A DNA stretch of 64,000 nucleotides from Endomychus coccineus (Eukaryota > Arthropoda > Insecta > Coleoptera > Endomychidae): the NCBI GenBank assembly GCA_958510875.1, contig OY294069.1, positions 158,471,111 through 158,535,110 of the forward strand, in the 5' to 3' direction. Positions 1 to 10,159 of this stretch are shown here, piece by piece. Below the pieces are notes generated by a model. The model searched no databases and was not told where the DNA came from. It saw only the letters and a program-made list of their open reading frames with translations. Made by a program: the position numbers and the translations under genes. Within the stretch, counting starts at the first letter, position 1, and each line of letters begins with the position of its first letter.

Positions 1-740
1 AAGTATGCTTAGCTAAGTTAGCCAGTAGAACCTTTTCCTGAGCCGAGGGAAAACCACGTTAATTTGAAAAGACACTTCACGGACCATCATTGCGCCTAGT
101 CTCATTGCTATAGGTCGCTTTAATAACGTATGGTCTAGGTCTGCCCCTTGTTTTCTTGATTAAATATATTCTCCAAGCTCTGCACGTGGAGTTGCCGACG
201 CTCCAATGATTTCCTAAAAACTAATTATGTTTAGAAAAGAGGAGAGTTCTTCACCATGTACCCGTTCGGTAAGGTAATCTTCTTGTTCAGCCTGTTTTTA
301 CCCCTTCAGGAACAATGAGCTGGTTCATTTGGTGATGAATAAAGACCAAGCTTGAACCACATTACATCGAATTCTTGTTGTTCAAGATGCTCCTCTCGGT
401 GGCATGAGATATTATTTCTGGAATAGAGACAGATACCTCCGTTGAATCTGAAACGAGTGTGGAGCTCGTAGCCAGGCAGGGCATATATATGCTAGTGAAT
501 GGATTGACCTGCGTCTCAGTTAAAGTATGTCTGATTTGTCTGTCTGTAGGTGGAAATGAACACGTATTTTACTATAGGATTGTTCAATAAATACTTTCTC
601 ACAAGGTATAGGATATACAGAATGAGTAGTTCCTCCAAGGCGTGTGATGCTTTTTATTTGTGAACAAAGATCTTTCTGGCTTAGAATTTTAATTTTGATG
701 AAACCAAGCTTTTATTTTATTTTTTATCACTTATATTATA
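1..740. other. No gene seen
   Basis: AT-rich sequence with stops in all frames. I recognise no domain, RNA gene or repeat structure here. Confidence 0.6.
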
Positions 741-749
741 GAAACACTA

Positions 750-788
750 ACTATATAGTTTCGACAACTAGAGTGTAATCTCCAGACA
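750..788 (-). ncRNA. Degenerate hammerhead-like motif, PLE family C type
   Basis: On the minus strand a CTGGAGA segment is followed by a short stem-loop and then CGAAAC and TATA. This is the order of a hammerhead core (CUGANGA, stem II, GAAA). The sequence around it, with a GAAACTATA(TA)GTTA block and a run like TTTTTTATCAC, matches the 3' repeats of the PLE-C copies near 48.2 and 52.4 kb. The A-to-G change in the first core strand should inactivate it, so it is best read as a decayed PLE-C terminus. Confidence 0.35.
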
Positions 789-929
789 GGCTCTCCTTCA
801 ATGTGGAGGAGAATACATGTGTCTTTTCTTTTTATGTTTGAAGACACATGATCACTTATCATTTCAGAAGGAACTGGATTTGAGGTCAAGTAAATATTGT
901 CGTTTCGTTCGATATATACCAAGTATATA

Positions 930-1485
930 ACGAATTGCTGTACATGGTTAGTAATTTTCCTCTCAGTACATATATCCTCCTACTCAACCCTTTCGTGGTT
1001 AAAGGAGATTTGGAAAGGTATTTAATTATCTTGAAACTCCCATGAAAGAGCAACTTTAGCTGTAGCGGAATGGTAAATTAGGTTAGTTACATTTACAAAT
1101 AAACCTGCGCGTAATTTCCTAAGCTTTAATAATACATTCTTATGAGAACCAGTGCGTTCTATAAAAAGCAAAACGCCTACAATCTAGGGTGTATCCTGTC
1201 ACTCATAGTATTGATTCCTATTTTCGTGCATATTTAGACATCTGTGACCTTGTTCTATGTATAAATATAATACCCGTATTCATAATATGATTGGATTAAT
1301 TTTTAATGGCAGAAAATTTGTTGAAACGTGAAACTAGAATATTTAAAGGATACCGATTAGACAACTTGTCAAGTTTGATCGTTTCCGCAATCTATTGAAA
1401 TAAATGTAGTCTCATTCTAGAAACAGCCAGTTGATAAAATAGAACGAATGTTCTAGTTATGATAGTGAGGTGATCTCTCAACAGA
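930..1485. other. No gene seen
   Basis: AT-rich and without recognisable coding potential or repeats. Confidence 0.55.
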
Positions 1486-1489
1486 GTCG

Positions 1490-1560
1490 GCCCTAGGGCA
1501 GGGCGAGCAGCGCGGTTGGCCTGAGCGCTGCATCTTTGGGGCGTTTTTTTCGAACGAATT
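1490..1560. repeat. GC-rich repeat terminus, unclassified
   Basis: A short GC-rich block (CGGCCCTAGGGCAGGGCGAG and what follows) in AT-rich surroundings. Its style resembles the ends of insect DNA transposons, but I see no partner end or coding part, so the class is open. Confidence 0.3.
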
Positions 1561-1700
1561 GATTCTTTAGCATTATTGTCACGTGTATTTTATTTTATTT
1601 TGGTTCGTTCATATAATAATAAGCAGTGATTCAGAAGACTTTGTTATTTTATTTTATTATTGAATAAAATATGTGTTTGTTGATCGATTCCTATATTATG

Positions 1701-2868
1701 TACGAGGGCAAGGTGAAAGTCCATGAAAAATAAAACAGGAGGCGCCATAATCTAAAATCCCATGTGATATTTGTGATGTACCATCTACAACTAGAACGCA
1801 TTGAAATTTTCATTCAGTTCTGTTTTGACACCAATCGAAAACATTCAAAACCTTGAAGATTTCTGTAAGCATGGAAAAAAGTGAATTTCATATCCTGATT
1901 AAACATTATTTCTTGAGTGGAAAAAAATGACCCAAGCCAAAGCAATCGCTTGTTGAACATTATGAGGACCCCTCACCATCGACTGCAACGATTCACAAGT
2001 GGTTTACTGATTTTCGTTGTGGTAGTATGACCACAGAGGACGCCGAACGTTCTGGTCATCCAATTGAGGTTGAAACGCCAGAAGTCGTGCATAAATATGA
2101 CCAAGCTATCTGCCAAATGAGTGCCGCATTTGTTCTCTGTTGACAACAAGCGTGTGACAACTTCAAAGAGAAGTGCTGTGCGATGTTCAAACACGATAAG
2201 ACTTTTTGCGCCGTTTCGTAACCTTGGACGAAGAATGGATCCATCACAACAAACCAGAGACCAAAAAACAGTAGAAACAATGAACTTGTCTTGGCGAATC
2301 GAAGCCGAAAAAGATCTAAGTGGGCTTAACAGCCAACATAGTCATGGCGACAGTTTATTGGACGGACCCGGTATTGTCTATATCGATTACCTTGAAAAGG
2401 CCGAAACAATCACCGGAGTATATTATGCAGAGCTTTTGGATCGATTCGACGCCGATTTGAAGCGGAAGCGGCCCCATTTGGCGAAGAAAAAAGTGCTCTT
2501 CAACCAAGACAACGCACTGGCATACAGGTTCGCAGTCGCAATGGCAAAATTGCATGAATTGCGCTACGAATTGGTTTGTCACCACCATATTCTCCAGATT
2601 TGGCCCCTTGTGATTTTATCCATTCCTAAACTTGAAGAAATGGCTCGGCGGAAAGAGATTTGGCTCCAACGATGAAGTTATCGCTGAAACAAAAACTTAT
2701 TTTGAAGGATTGCAGAAATCGTATTATTTGGAAGGGATCGAAAAATTGGAAAAACGTCGAACCCGTGTAGCGGGCTACAAGGAGATTATATTGAGAAATA
2801 AAATAAGTTTTGATCAAATAAATCATTCCTTTTTTAATTTTTCAGGGGCTTTTCCCCTTGTCCTCGTA
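1701..2868 (+). mobile_element. mariner transposon, near full length
   Basis: The left end reads TACGAGGGCAAGGTGAAA and the right end, reverse-complemented, TACGAGGACAAGGGGAAA. The element is thus flanked by TA, the mariner target duplication, and is about 1.17 kb, close to the usual 1.3 kb. The same ends recur at 8181-8496, 26178, 39875 and 42938, so this is the best copy of a family with several members in the window. Confidence 0.9.
1871..2801 (+). pseudogene. mariner transposase, broken
   Basis: It would encode a D,D34D transposase that cuts and joins DNA at TA sites. The start MEKSEFHILIKHYF is followed by the helix-turn-helix region (ATIHKWFTDF). The WIHHNKPET block after the first catalytic Asp is present, with EE where DE-T is usual. 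The second block reads NQDNA. The third, normally SPDLAP, is frameshifted. The C-terminal part runs from KKWLGGKRFG to YYLEGIEKLEKR and GDYIEK. There are at least four frameshifts or stops and a small deletion between the helix-turn-helix and the first Asp. It cannot make active enzyme. Confidence 0.9.
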
Positions 2869-2869
2869 T

Positions 2870-3110
2870 ATGCTTGCTGGCTCTGAGACAATATTTTGAT
2901 CTTTTTACAACGATGTAGGCCGTTTATGACTACCTCCGGCAGGGATCCCTCAGTAACGTTGCAAACTTACTCACTGATCAGTTATATGAGAAGAGAGAAA
3001 TATATTTGTGGAACAATAAGTTTGTGACGTTATTGATCGATCTGAACTAGAGAGGAAAATGAGGTGTTGCACCTGCTCCTTAAGTGCTTAGGACAATACA
3101 CATCCGCTTC
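2870..3110. other. No gene seen
   Basis: Intergenic AT-rich sequence between the mariner and a dispersed repeat. Confidence 0.5.
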
Positions 3111-3114
3111 AAGG

Positions 3115-3765
3115 AGGGTGATATGATACCATAGCTGGCATGGTCAACATGGTCAATAATTTCACGTTCCAAAGGAAATCATAAACCTGTCAAGATGAAT
3201 AACCAATATATTACGGAAAACGAATGCTAGCTATAATACATGTTAATGTTAACCATCTGGAGATGCTTAGGTAGTGGGGTTTTCCCAGAGTCACTCTTAA
3301 ACGTTTTTCTTTCATAAATTACATGATTAATCAAAATGTATCACACATAAATCGGGACGTAGCATAGTACCTAATCATCAAAATCGTAATTGAATATAGT
3401 CTTGATTTTGGTTGAAATAATATGTACATCCAAATGATTTAGAAAAGGACGTATAGACTGAGAAATCTCCACCGAAAACATTCTGAACTAGAGACCTCAA
3501 GAGAGGAATCTTACTGCTTATTGGCTTAACTAATCTTCCAAATTTACTAGTGATATCATTGGTACAAAATCAAAAGAAGGATATCACTATAAGTAGAATG
3601 TTTGATTAAGTAATTCGGGGATCCTTCCCCAATTGTCGTTTGGTTTTAAGGAAAAGGCCTCATTATAAATATCAACCGAAATGCGAAAAACCTTCAGTTA
3701 TATTTTCTAACTTAAATTGTTCTCTTGAGAAGTCACGTGACAATTTCGAGAGAGACATATTACAT
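3115..3765 (+). repeat. Dispersed non-coding repeat X, copy 1
   Basis: Blocks in the same order and orientation recur at 43145-43580. Shared landmarks are ATGATACCATAGCTG, CATAAACCTG, CATCTGGAGATG, GACCTCAAGAGAGGAATCTTA and CTTCAGTTATATTTTCTA, and both end near a CACGTGACA. I see no open frame or terminal repeats. It could be the internal part of a non-autonomous element or an old segmental duplication. Confidence 0.65.
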
Positions 3766-3914
3766 ATTCAATGAATATGTTATACAAGCTCTACTTCCTT
3801 TGGTTCAAATACCTACATAGCGTGCCAAATACACAGCCTAGCTTATGAATATCTATTAGTATATTAACTATTATATATAAAATTTCTGGAAAATGTGTCA
3901 CACTAGCACATATG

Positions 3915-3950
3915 CTTACGTTTCGGTCTCACGACCATCATGAGAAGACG
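3915..3950 (-). ncRNA. Hammerhead ribozyme-like motif, PLE family A
   Basis: On the minus strand: CGTCTT, CTCATGA (CUGAUGA with G changed to C), a stem-loop GGTC-GTGA-GACC, then GAAAC. PLEs are known to carry hammerhead ribozymes in their repeats. The G5 change would probably stop cleavage. The GAAAC strand is intact here, whereas the copies at 17.3 and 17.6 kb have TAAAC. Confidence 0.6.
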
Positions 3951-4341
3951 TATCACTGTATAACACGTGATTTCTTAAGACTAATTGTATCACCACAAGG
4001 CGTCCTTATCGCACTAATTCCAATTAAAAATGTCAAAGTCGCCGAAACGAACAGAAACACTAACAATCGAAATTATAACTCATTGATGTTTTGAGTATAT
4101 GAATTAAGAATTCGCTGCTAAGCAATATTCTTATAAACTCTAATACAATCATATCGAATCCCAGTATGTAATACGACTGAAGGATCACTCCACTAAAACT
4201 ATAACGTTCGAGTATCCATTTTCGAACCAGATGTTAAATATTTATGAGGTAATAGAAAAATGTTGTCAGACTTTATTAGAAATATTGCCTTTGAGCATTC
4301 TACCTAAAATATACTATTAACATTATAAATTTGCGACGGTT

Positions 4342-4869
4342 TTAATAAATTAAATTAGTATGAATCTGACTTAATGATCGCATATATGTTTTATGATTTA
4401 CAGACTTGTAGTCACGTTTTATGTGAATCATCTCCAGAATAGATCTTTTATTGTAATTGGTTTCCTTAGTTGAAATATTAACATTTTTGTAATGGAATTG
4501 ATGGTTATAATCAAAGCAGTGTTTGACAAGGGCGGTGGAATTTTCTAAGTGTTTGTTTCTTGTACCATACTTATGGCCATACATTATTTTTCGTAAATAT
4601 TGTTTAGAGATTCCTATATAAGTCCCATCGCAATCTAAATAATTTAATTTGTATACTGTGTGGGTTTGTTTATCTATAGGTATTGAAAGTTTTAGATTTG
4701 GAAAATATATCACAACACAGTTAGTAGGTTTATGCGCAACATTTATATCATACTTTTTAAAACATTTCTTAATTTTCTCTGAGGTCTCCGGAATGTTTGG
4801 TAATGTTATAAAATTATCTGTATTACCGTTTATGTTATTTATATTTAACGTTGCATTATAGTTTCCCAT
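4342..4869 (-). pseudogene. PLE GIY-YIG endonuclease domain, family A
   Basis: 175 residues, open throughout but lacking the reverse transcriptase that normally precedes it. The GIY-YIG core starts as TVYKLNYLDCDGTYIGISKQ: VYK stands for GIY and TYIG for YIG, with the family's typical YLRK-R region after it as YLRKIMYGHKYG. The Leu-Asp-Cys stretch keeps only one cysteine of the usual CxxC. The tail, SILEMIHIKRDYKSVN, contains the metal-binding Glu candidate. The endonuclease nicks target DNA for PLE insertion. A truncated copy like this should not be functional on its own. Confidence 0.75.
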
Positions 4870-4959
4870 AAGTATCTTTGCCTGCCTCAGTCCTTGTACT
4901 TATTTCTAGTGGATGGGATCTTTTATTGTCTACCCTTTTTTGAGTGCCTCCAGTTTTGT

Positions 4960-5550
4960 GGTGGCGCTTATTCCGCAGAACGATTCAGGTCTCAGATATG
5001 GTGTTTCGGCCCCTTTTTTGCGAGTTCGTCTGCTTTTTCGTTACCCTCCACTCCAGTGTGTCCTGAATCCATAGGAAGGTAGCCACATTGTCTTTGCTTC
5101 GTTCGTTCAGTTTCATTGAGCATTCCTAGACCACCTTGGAGCTGACTATCTGACATAATTCTTTGTCCACGGAAGTTTCTTTCTGAGTATTCTAAGCAAT
5201 TTTTGGAGATTTGCCTAAGCTTCCAGAGTATTCTGTTCCAGGCCCATTCCTGTTCCTCCTGTTGTTTTAGAGCCATCAGTACCATCTAATGACCCTTCTT
5301 CTACTCTTGGGATGGTATTTTTGATCCATTCACTTTTGCGACTCAATTTCTTGTTAAATTCTTTCACGAAGCTATACCTTCTTTTAATATTATCTTGGAG
5401 TATATTGCTGATTTAAAGGGAGGTGTCCATACTTACGTTTGGTAATTCCCTCTCTCTCCTTCTCCAGTCATTCTATATGTTGTCCTTGTCGCCATACTCA
5501 GCACTACCATATGGAGGGCTGTGAGGTGTGTGATCACTTCTATAGTAACT
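4960..5550 (-). pseudogene. Non-LTR retrotransposon RNase H fragment
   Basis: Minus-strand frames give DSGHTGVEGNEKADELAKKG, the C-terminal signature of the RNase H domain in Jockey/R1/I-group elements (His of GH and Asp of KADEL are catalytic). Upstream residues include RQISKNCLEYSE and IMSDSQLQGGLGML, a degraded DSQAAL block. Frameshifts separate these parts. It removes RNA from the cDNA hybrid in an intact element. Here it is a dead fragment. Confidence 0.75.
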
Positions 5551-5799
5551 ATTTAGCTTGTTCTCATTGCACCTGTTATGCATACACAGGCTTATCTTTG
5601 GATTTTCGATAGATTTATCTTTGAACTAACCCGATTTGCTCTACTACCCCAGACACTATTGCCGTGAACATCCTTCACAGGGCAAAGTTTCTGCACACCA
5701 TCAGGGCTTTCATGGCTTTGACTTGCAAGTATATGTGCGAATCCTTGTCGATGACACAAGACACTGACTTTACAAGAATTATTACCTGAATGCGATTTA

Positions 5800-5998
5800 T
5801 TCAACACAGTTAGTAGGTTTGTGCGCAACATTTATATCATACTTTTCAAAACATTTCTTAATTTTCTCTGAGGTCTCCGGAATTTTGGGTAATGTTATAA
5901 AATTATCTATATTACCGTTTATGTTATTTATGTATAACGTTGCATTATAGATTTTGTCTATTCTTTCTTTAATAATGGGATTGAAACATTTTATAAAT
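5800..5998 (-). mobile_element. PLE family A fragment, second copy
   Basis: Nearly the same sequence as 4714-4862 (ACACAGTTAGTAGGTTTRTG through GTTGCATTATAG), in the same orientation, but reaching about 50 bases further upstream (TTTTGTCTATTCTTTC). It lies about 1.1 kb from the first copy with the RNase H fragment between. It may be an independent insertion or a local duplication. Confidence 0.7.
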
Positions 5999-5999
5999 T

Positions 6000-6950
6000 T
6001 TTGGGACGGTCCTCTGGGTGGGGCAATTTAACCGCGCGATCTGTAAAGCTGTTTATGACACTTTTGTTTATAATTTGTTGGTGCAACGGAATTGAAGTAA
6101 AGATAACGCTGAGACCAAACTTCTTTAGTAAACCACGAAGATTTTATTTTTCCATCTGCATCATGCCTGATGTTCAAATCTGGGAACTTTATGTTTTTGT
6201 TCACTTCTATCTATTTATCAATAATAACTATGAAAAACTCTCCTCAAAAGGCAACGATTACGGAACATTTTCCAGGAACCTATCGTCAAAGCTAACTTGG
6301 AAGATGATTCAAAAATTGTGTTTTCAAGAAATCCAAACAAAAGTATTTCTTCAGAAATGATTAAACGTATTTTGGGATACAACCTGTCATGTGTAAAAAA
6401 GTGCTCAATTTGTCTTCGACCCAGTATAATCCTCAAATTATACGTAGCAAAAAATATCATAAAAATGCGATTCATCTTCAATATCCACGGACATAAACCT
6501 GTTATTCTGACTTAATTGCATATCGATGCCATTTTATCGTTAAAGCCAGATGAATATCTCGTTTGACTTTAGAATTTTTTCCAAACGAGCAGAACGTCAA
6601 CAAGATTTATAGTCGATTCCGTTCAATTGAACTTATAATTCATCCGACGTGATTCTAAATGTGTTTTGTTGGGACGTAAATTGTCGATAATTGAGTCGTA
6701 GTAGAGTTTGAATTATTCGAGTTATGTCAACATTATTCGAATCTCCCACCCATGAATTCGCGTTCACTAAAAATTCTAACGTTGTCAATAGTTCTATTAC
6801 GAAATTCTCTGCCTAGCCTAGATCTAGTATTATCATTGCATTTGGTTTTATCTCACAATTATTTGATAATGAGAAATGAGCACGCAAAAGGAGTGGACTA
6901 TGTATGTAGCGAAATGTTAACAAAACAGATATTTATATTTTGATAGTATA
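6000..6950. other. No gene; contains one short dispersed repeat
   Basis: I recognise no protein. Positions 6238-6335 (CTCCTCAAAAGG to GATGATTCAAAAAT) recur in diverged form at 55232-55325 in the same orientation, so at least this part is mobile or duplicated DNA. Confidence 0.5.
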
Positions 6951-6954
6951 CAAG

Positions 6955-7345
6955 TTGAAAAATCTTGGCTTCCGGATCGCACGACTCGATGCCGACGTTT
7001 CGCCAACCATTACAGGTGGCATCTTCAGTGCAGTCTTGAGGTTTGAACTGAAACTGATTCTACTGGTTGCTGTACCCGTATTTATTGTGGGAAAAAATTC
7101 TACATGCTACACAGTTCACTGCCTTTATTGCAGTTGTTAACTCCGTTCTAGTACATGACCCTGCAGTTTTGCGATCATGTGCGAAGTGGAATTTTCGAGG
7201 ATGGGTTTCCGAATGTTGGGAACAAAATATCCTGAATCAGGGCTTAGATTATTTGGATGTTTCAGGATTTCTATAGCTCCAAGGATTTTTCTCGCTGATG
7301 GAAGTTTGGGGCTCGGGCCAGGATTTTAGTATTTTCGAAAAGAGA
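6955..7345 (-). mobile_element. Penelope-like element, family B, 3' fragment
   Basis: On the minus strand, frames read NTKILARAPNF, then ILGAIEILKHPNNLSPDSGY and VPNIRKPILENSTSHMI, as in the better copy at 18757-19131. The hammerhead-like motif follows at 6994-7028 and the copy ends near AAAAATCTTGGCTTCCGGA. The reverse transcriptase and most of the GIY-YIG domain are missing. Confidence 0.8.
6994..7028 (-). ncRNA. Hammerhead-like motif, PLE family B
   Basis: Minus strand: CTGAAGA (fits CUGANGA), a stem-loop with arms GCCACC and GGTTGGC around TGTAAT, then GAAAC and GTC. The catalytic-core letters are all present. Stem I is not obvious and stem III would be minimal, as reported for PLE ribozymes, which tend to work as dimers. 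Confidence 0.55.
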
Positions 7346-8180
7346 AAAGAGAAAAATTTCAAAATACAAAAAATGTTCCAAATTCAGGTTTTTGTAGAAA
7401 TTGGCCATTTTCAATGTCAATTACTAATGATCATATAAATAAACTCACATTATGTCAATATAAATTCTATATTTTGTATCTGGACAATTTTGCCTAAGAC
7501 CAATAATCCAGTTGAAAATGCATTTTAACATATTATTCCTGGTGGGGAAAATTGGAGGCGGGAGGGCGTGTGGCGTAATAATCAATTCCTACAAAAAATT
7601 GAATTTGGAAACCTTTTAGTATCTACAAATTTTTCTCTACAACCAAATGCCTTATTGCATTTTCCATTTCAATTATGATATCCGATACGCGGGGTGGCGG
7701 TGATTAACGATTCGGGTGATCATACAAAATAGAATTGAATTGAAAAATACAAAAATATTCGGAAAGCATATTATTCGCTAAATGGTTAAATGATTATTGT
7801 ACTGATGCCCAAATAGATATTTTTAATGGAAACTCCGTTATGTATGAACTTTGTGTAATGTTTTAAACATACCATTACTCATCACACAAGGAGATATTTA
7901 AAAAAAACTTTGTCTATTTTGTTCATACGGTTCTTGTGTGTAATTTAGATGTTAGTCATCAATCATTCCAAAATTGAGACTTGGAGGACAGCTTATAGTC
8001 TTAAATGTCTTATAAAGTGTGCTATTGCATGTTTGTAGAATAATTTAACCCATTTTAATTGCATATTTCATTTTATTACATTACATACTATATTTTAATT
8101 ATCTCACTGTTTTCTGTCGTGTTCTACGTTGGCTGAGGGTATCTTAGTAATTTGAACGAATAAACTATTATCTATCTGTC
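7346..8180. other. No gene seen
   Basis: AT-rich, no domain recognised in any frame. Confidence 0.55.
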
Positions 8181-8496
8181 TACGAGGGCAAGGTGAAAAG
8201 TACCTGAATTATAAAACAGATGGCGCCATCATTGAAAATCCCATGTGACATTTGTGATGTACCATCTTCCACTAGAAAGCATTGAAATTTCACAAGCCAG
8301 CATCGCTTGTTAAACATTATGGGGACTTCTCATCATCGATGGGAACGATTCACAAGTGGTTTATAGATTTTGGTTATGATAGTATGACCACAAAGGACGA
8401 TGAACGTTCTTGTCGTCCAATTGAGGTTACAACGCCAGAATTCGTCGATGAAATCTCTTGTTTCTTTTTCCAGGCACTTTCCCCCTTGCCCTCGTA
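8181..8496 (+). mobile_element. mariner internal-deletion derivative
   Basis: Starts TACGAGGGCAAGGTGAAA and ends CCCCTTGCCCTCGTA, so both mariner ends and the flanking TA are kept. It is only about 316 bp. The interior keeps the 5' untranslated part and the helix-turn-helix coding stretch (IHKWFIDF, then CRPIEVTTPEFVDE) and then jumps to the 3' end. It has MITE form and could have moved only with transposase made elsewhere. Confidence 0.9.
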
Positions 8497-8566
8497 GAAT
8501 ATAATTTTATAATCTTTCCACGCCTCCAACTGTTCCTACTCATTAGAATAGCTATTTGTGTATTAA

Positions 8567-8666
8567 GAGCGCAAAGTGATATATTGTCGCTCGACAAAGA
8601 GAGTTACCGCGCGACGCAAAGCGGAGCGCGGTAATCTTTGGAGAGCGACAATGACACTTTGTGCTC
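8567..8666. repeat. 100-bp nested palindrome
   Basis: Outer arms GAGCGCAAAGTG... (8567-8592) and ...CACTTTGTGCTC (8643-8666) are inverted copies that share GTCGCTC/GAGCGAC. Inner arms TTACCGCGC (8604-8612) and GCGCGGTAA (8626-8634) pair as well. The whole could fold into one long hairpin. It lies just downstream of the tyrosine-recombinase gene and is much GC-richer than its surroundings. Confidence 0.75.
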
Positions 8667-8777
8667 GAAATACACACAAGATTTTTTCTACAAACGCAGT
8701 TTTCAGAAAAAAAAAAGAAAAAACACCAGATGCTTTATTCAACAAAAGTACATCAAGTACAGTTTATAAATTCCTGA

Positions 8778-10007
8778 TTAATGTTGATTTAATTTATCAT
8801 TGACTATACTAAAATTGAATGTACAATTGTGACACTCTTTAATTATTATTCCTGAACCTGATGGACGATCAGTAGATTTATCTAACATTAATTCCCCCGA
8901 ATATTGGAAATCTACAGAACGAGATGTAGATGGTCTTGAGAATATTCTCTTGGTAGTTTCAATCTTATTGTTGATCGAATCATCTATGTAGCCTTCTGCT
9001 ACATTGTTACTTTTCCATCCACCATGTTTTTTCAGTTGTATTAGGTCACCTCCACCATTCACCAATAAAGTAGCAGAGGTTCGTCGGAGACAGTGTCCAG
9101 TATATAAATTATGCTCGGGCAATTTCAAATATTCAGCAATGTCACTGGGAGTCTTGCCGATTGTATTCATACCCACAACTTGTTTCATACATCTACCTTT
9201 TTCATAACGTAAAAATAGACGTTGGACAGTATTGTTATTCAGACAATGTTTTCTGAGTGCAATACATTTTTTACAAATTGAAAGATAATCAACTGAATTC
9301 TCTTCATTATGACCAACAATCGTAAAAACACGGCTTATTTTGGTTTTTGAATCGGGAATTCGGACTATTAAAATAGAATCCTTATCTTCTATGTCACCAA
9401 TCTCCATTTTGACCAACTCATCGCGCCTGCAGGCACCAGCAATACCCATAATTAGAATAACCTATAAAAAAAACTGCAATTAATAGCTATTCCAAATGTC
9501 TATGCTAACCAAATTGCACTAAATTCAAAAAAATACTAACCGCTTCTCAAACTACTAAGAGCATGAAATATTAAAATTTACCTTTTTTAGTAGATATTCT
9601 TCATCGGGCGCTTCTTGTAAAAATTTGTGAATATCTTCAGTGGTGAATGTTTTGGATTTTTTTGCTTTATATCCAACAGACTGTTTCTTCAGAAATGCGA
9701 TAAGTTTAGGATATTTATTGATTTCGATGTTATTTTTAACATTCAAGCATGTCCGTATCATCGAATACGTAGACCAAAGAGTTGATGACTTACAAATCAA
9801 TGATTTTTCTCCAAAATAAGCCAGTAATACGTTTTCTGAATACTTATTCACCTTCTTCGACTGGCACCACGTCATGAATTTACCGTATTGTAATTCATAT
9901 TTCTTCCTTGATTTCTCTGGTAGGAGATTCAAAGTAACAATTTTTGCACTTTCTGCTACATCAGGAGGAGTGTTTGATAATTCACTGTCACTATCATCAA
10001 TCATCAT
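8778..10007 (-). CDS. Tyrosine recombinase, Crypton-like, two exons
   Basis: Tyrosine recombinases cut and rejoin DNA through a covalent 3'-phosphotyrosine. Exon 1 is 10007-9582 and exon 2 is 9461-8778. Joining them in phase 0 (AAG|GT ... TATAG|GTT) gives 369 residues with no stop, and runs EEYLLKK into VILIMGIAGACRRDEL. Residues 1-142 hold an acidic start and a SAM-like core-binding domain (SRKKYELQYGKFMTWCQ). The catalytic part has Arg154 (ACRRDEL), His265 and Arg268 (GHCLRR), Trp291 (HGGWKS) in the usual His/Trp place, and Tyr300 (AEGYID). The tail after about residue 310 is unassigned. Both exons are open, unlike almost everything nearby, so it may be recent or selected. Insects carry Cryptons and genes derived from them. 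I chose the Met at 10007, but an upstream exon is possible. Confidence 0.85.
9462..9581 (-). other. Intron of the tyrosine recombinase gene
   Basis: 120 bases, minus strand, starting GTAAAT and ending TTTTTTTTATAG after a pyrimidine-rich stretch. Removing it restores a continuous catalytic domain in the same frame, which is the main evidence for it. Without splicing, exon 1 would stop after a few codons. Confidence 0.8.
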
Positions 10008-10159
10008 GCAGAAATACGTTGGAGAAGCGAGCGTTTTCGAAATATTTCCGCTTTAGAGCGCAAATGCTGTCACAAAATGACATTTCACGGAAAACGTCAA
10101 CTTTGCGTTGAAATCTGAAAGCGTCAAAGGCTACTTTGTTAAGCGTTTGTAGAAAAATA

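Larger units (their letters stand above)
3860..4869 (-). mobile_element. Penelope-like element, family A, 5'-truncated
   Basis: A GIY-YIG endonuclease frame (4342-4869) is followed downstream on the same strand by a hammerhead-type motif (3915-3950), the normal order at the 3' end of a PLE. The reverse transcriptase is missing. The upstream edge is abrupt at 4869, where a non-LTR RNase H fragment follows. The 3' region resembles the arms of the palindrome at 17255-17699, including GTCGCCGAAACGAACAGAAA. Confidence 0.75.
8681..10158. mobile_element. Possible tyrosine-recombinase element bounded by short inverted repeats
   Basis: ATTTTTTCTACAAACGC (8681-8697) and GCGTTTGTAGAAAAAT (10143-10158) are inverted copies, 16 bases each way, on both sides of the recombinase gene. 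Cryptons are described as lacking terminal inverted repeats, so these may be recombination-site arms, regulatory repeats or chance. A direct match TTAAGAGCGCAAA (8563) / TTTAGAGCGCAAA (10052) also brackets the gene. Confidence 0.4.
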
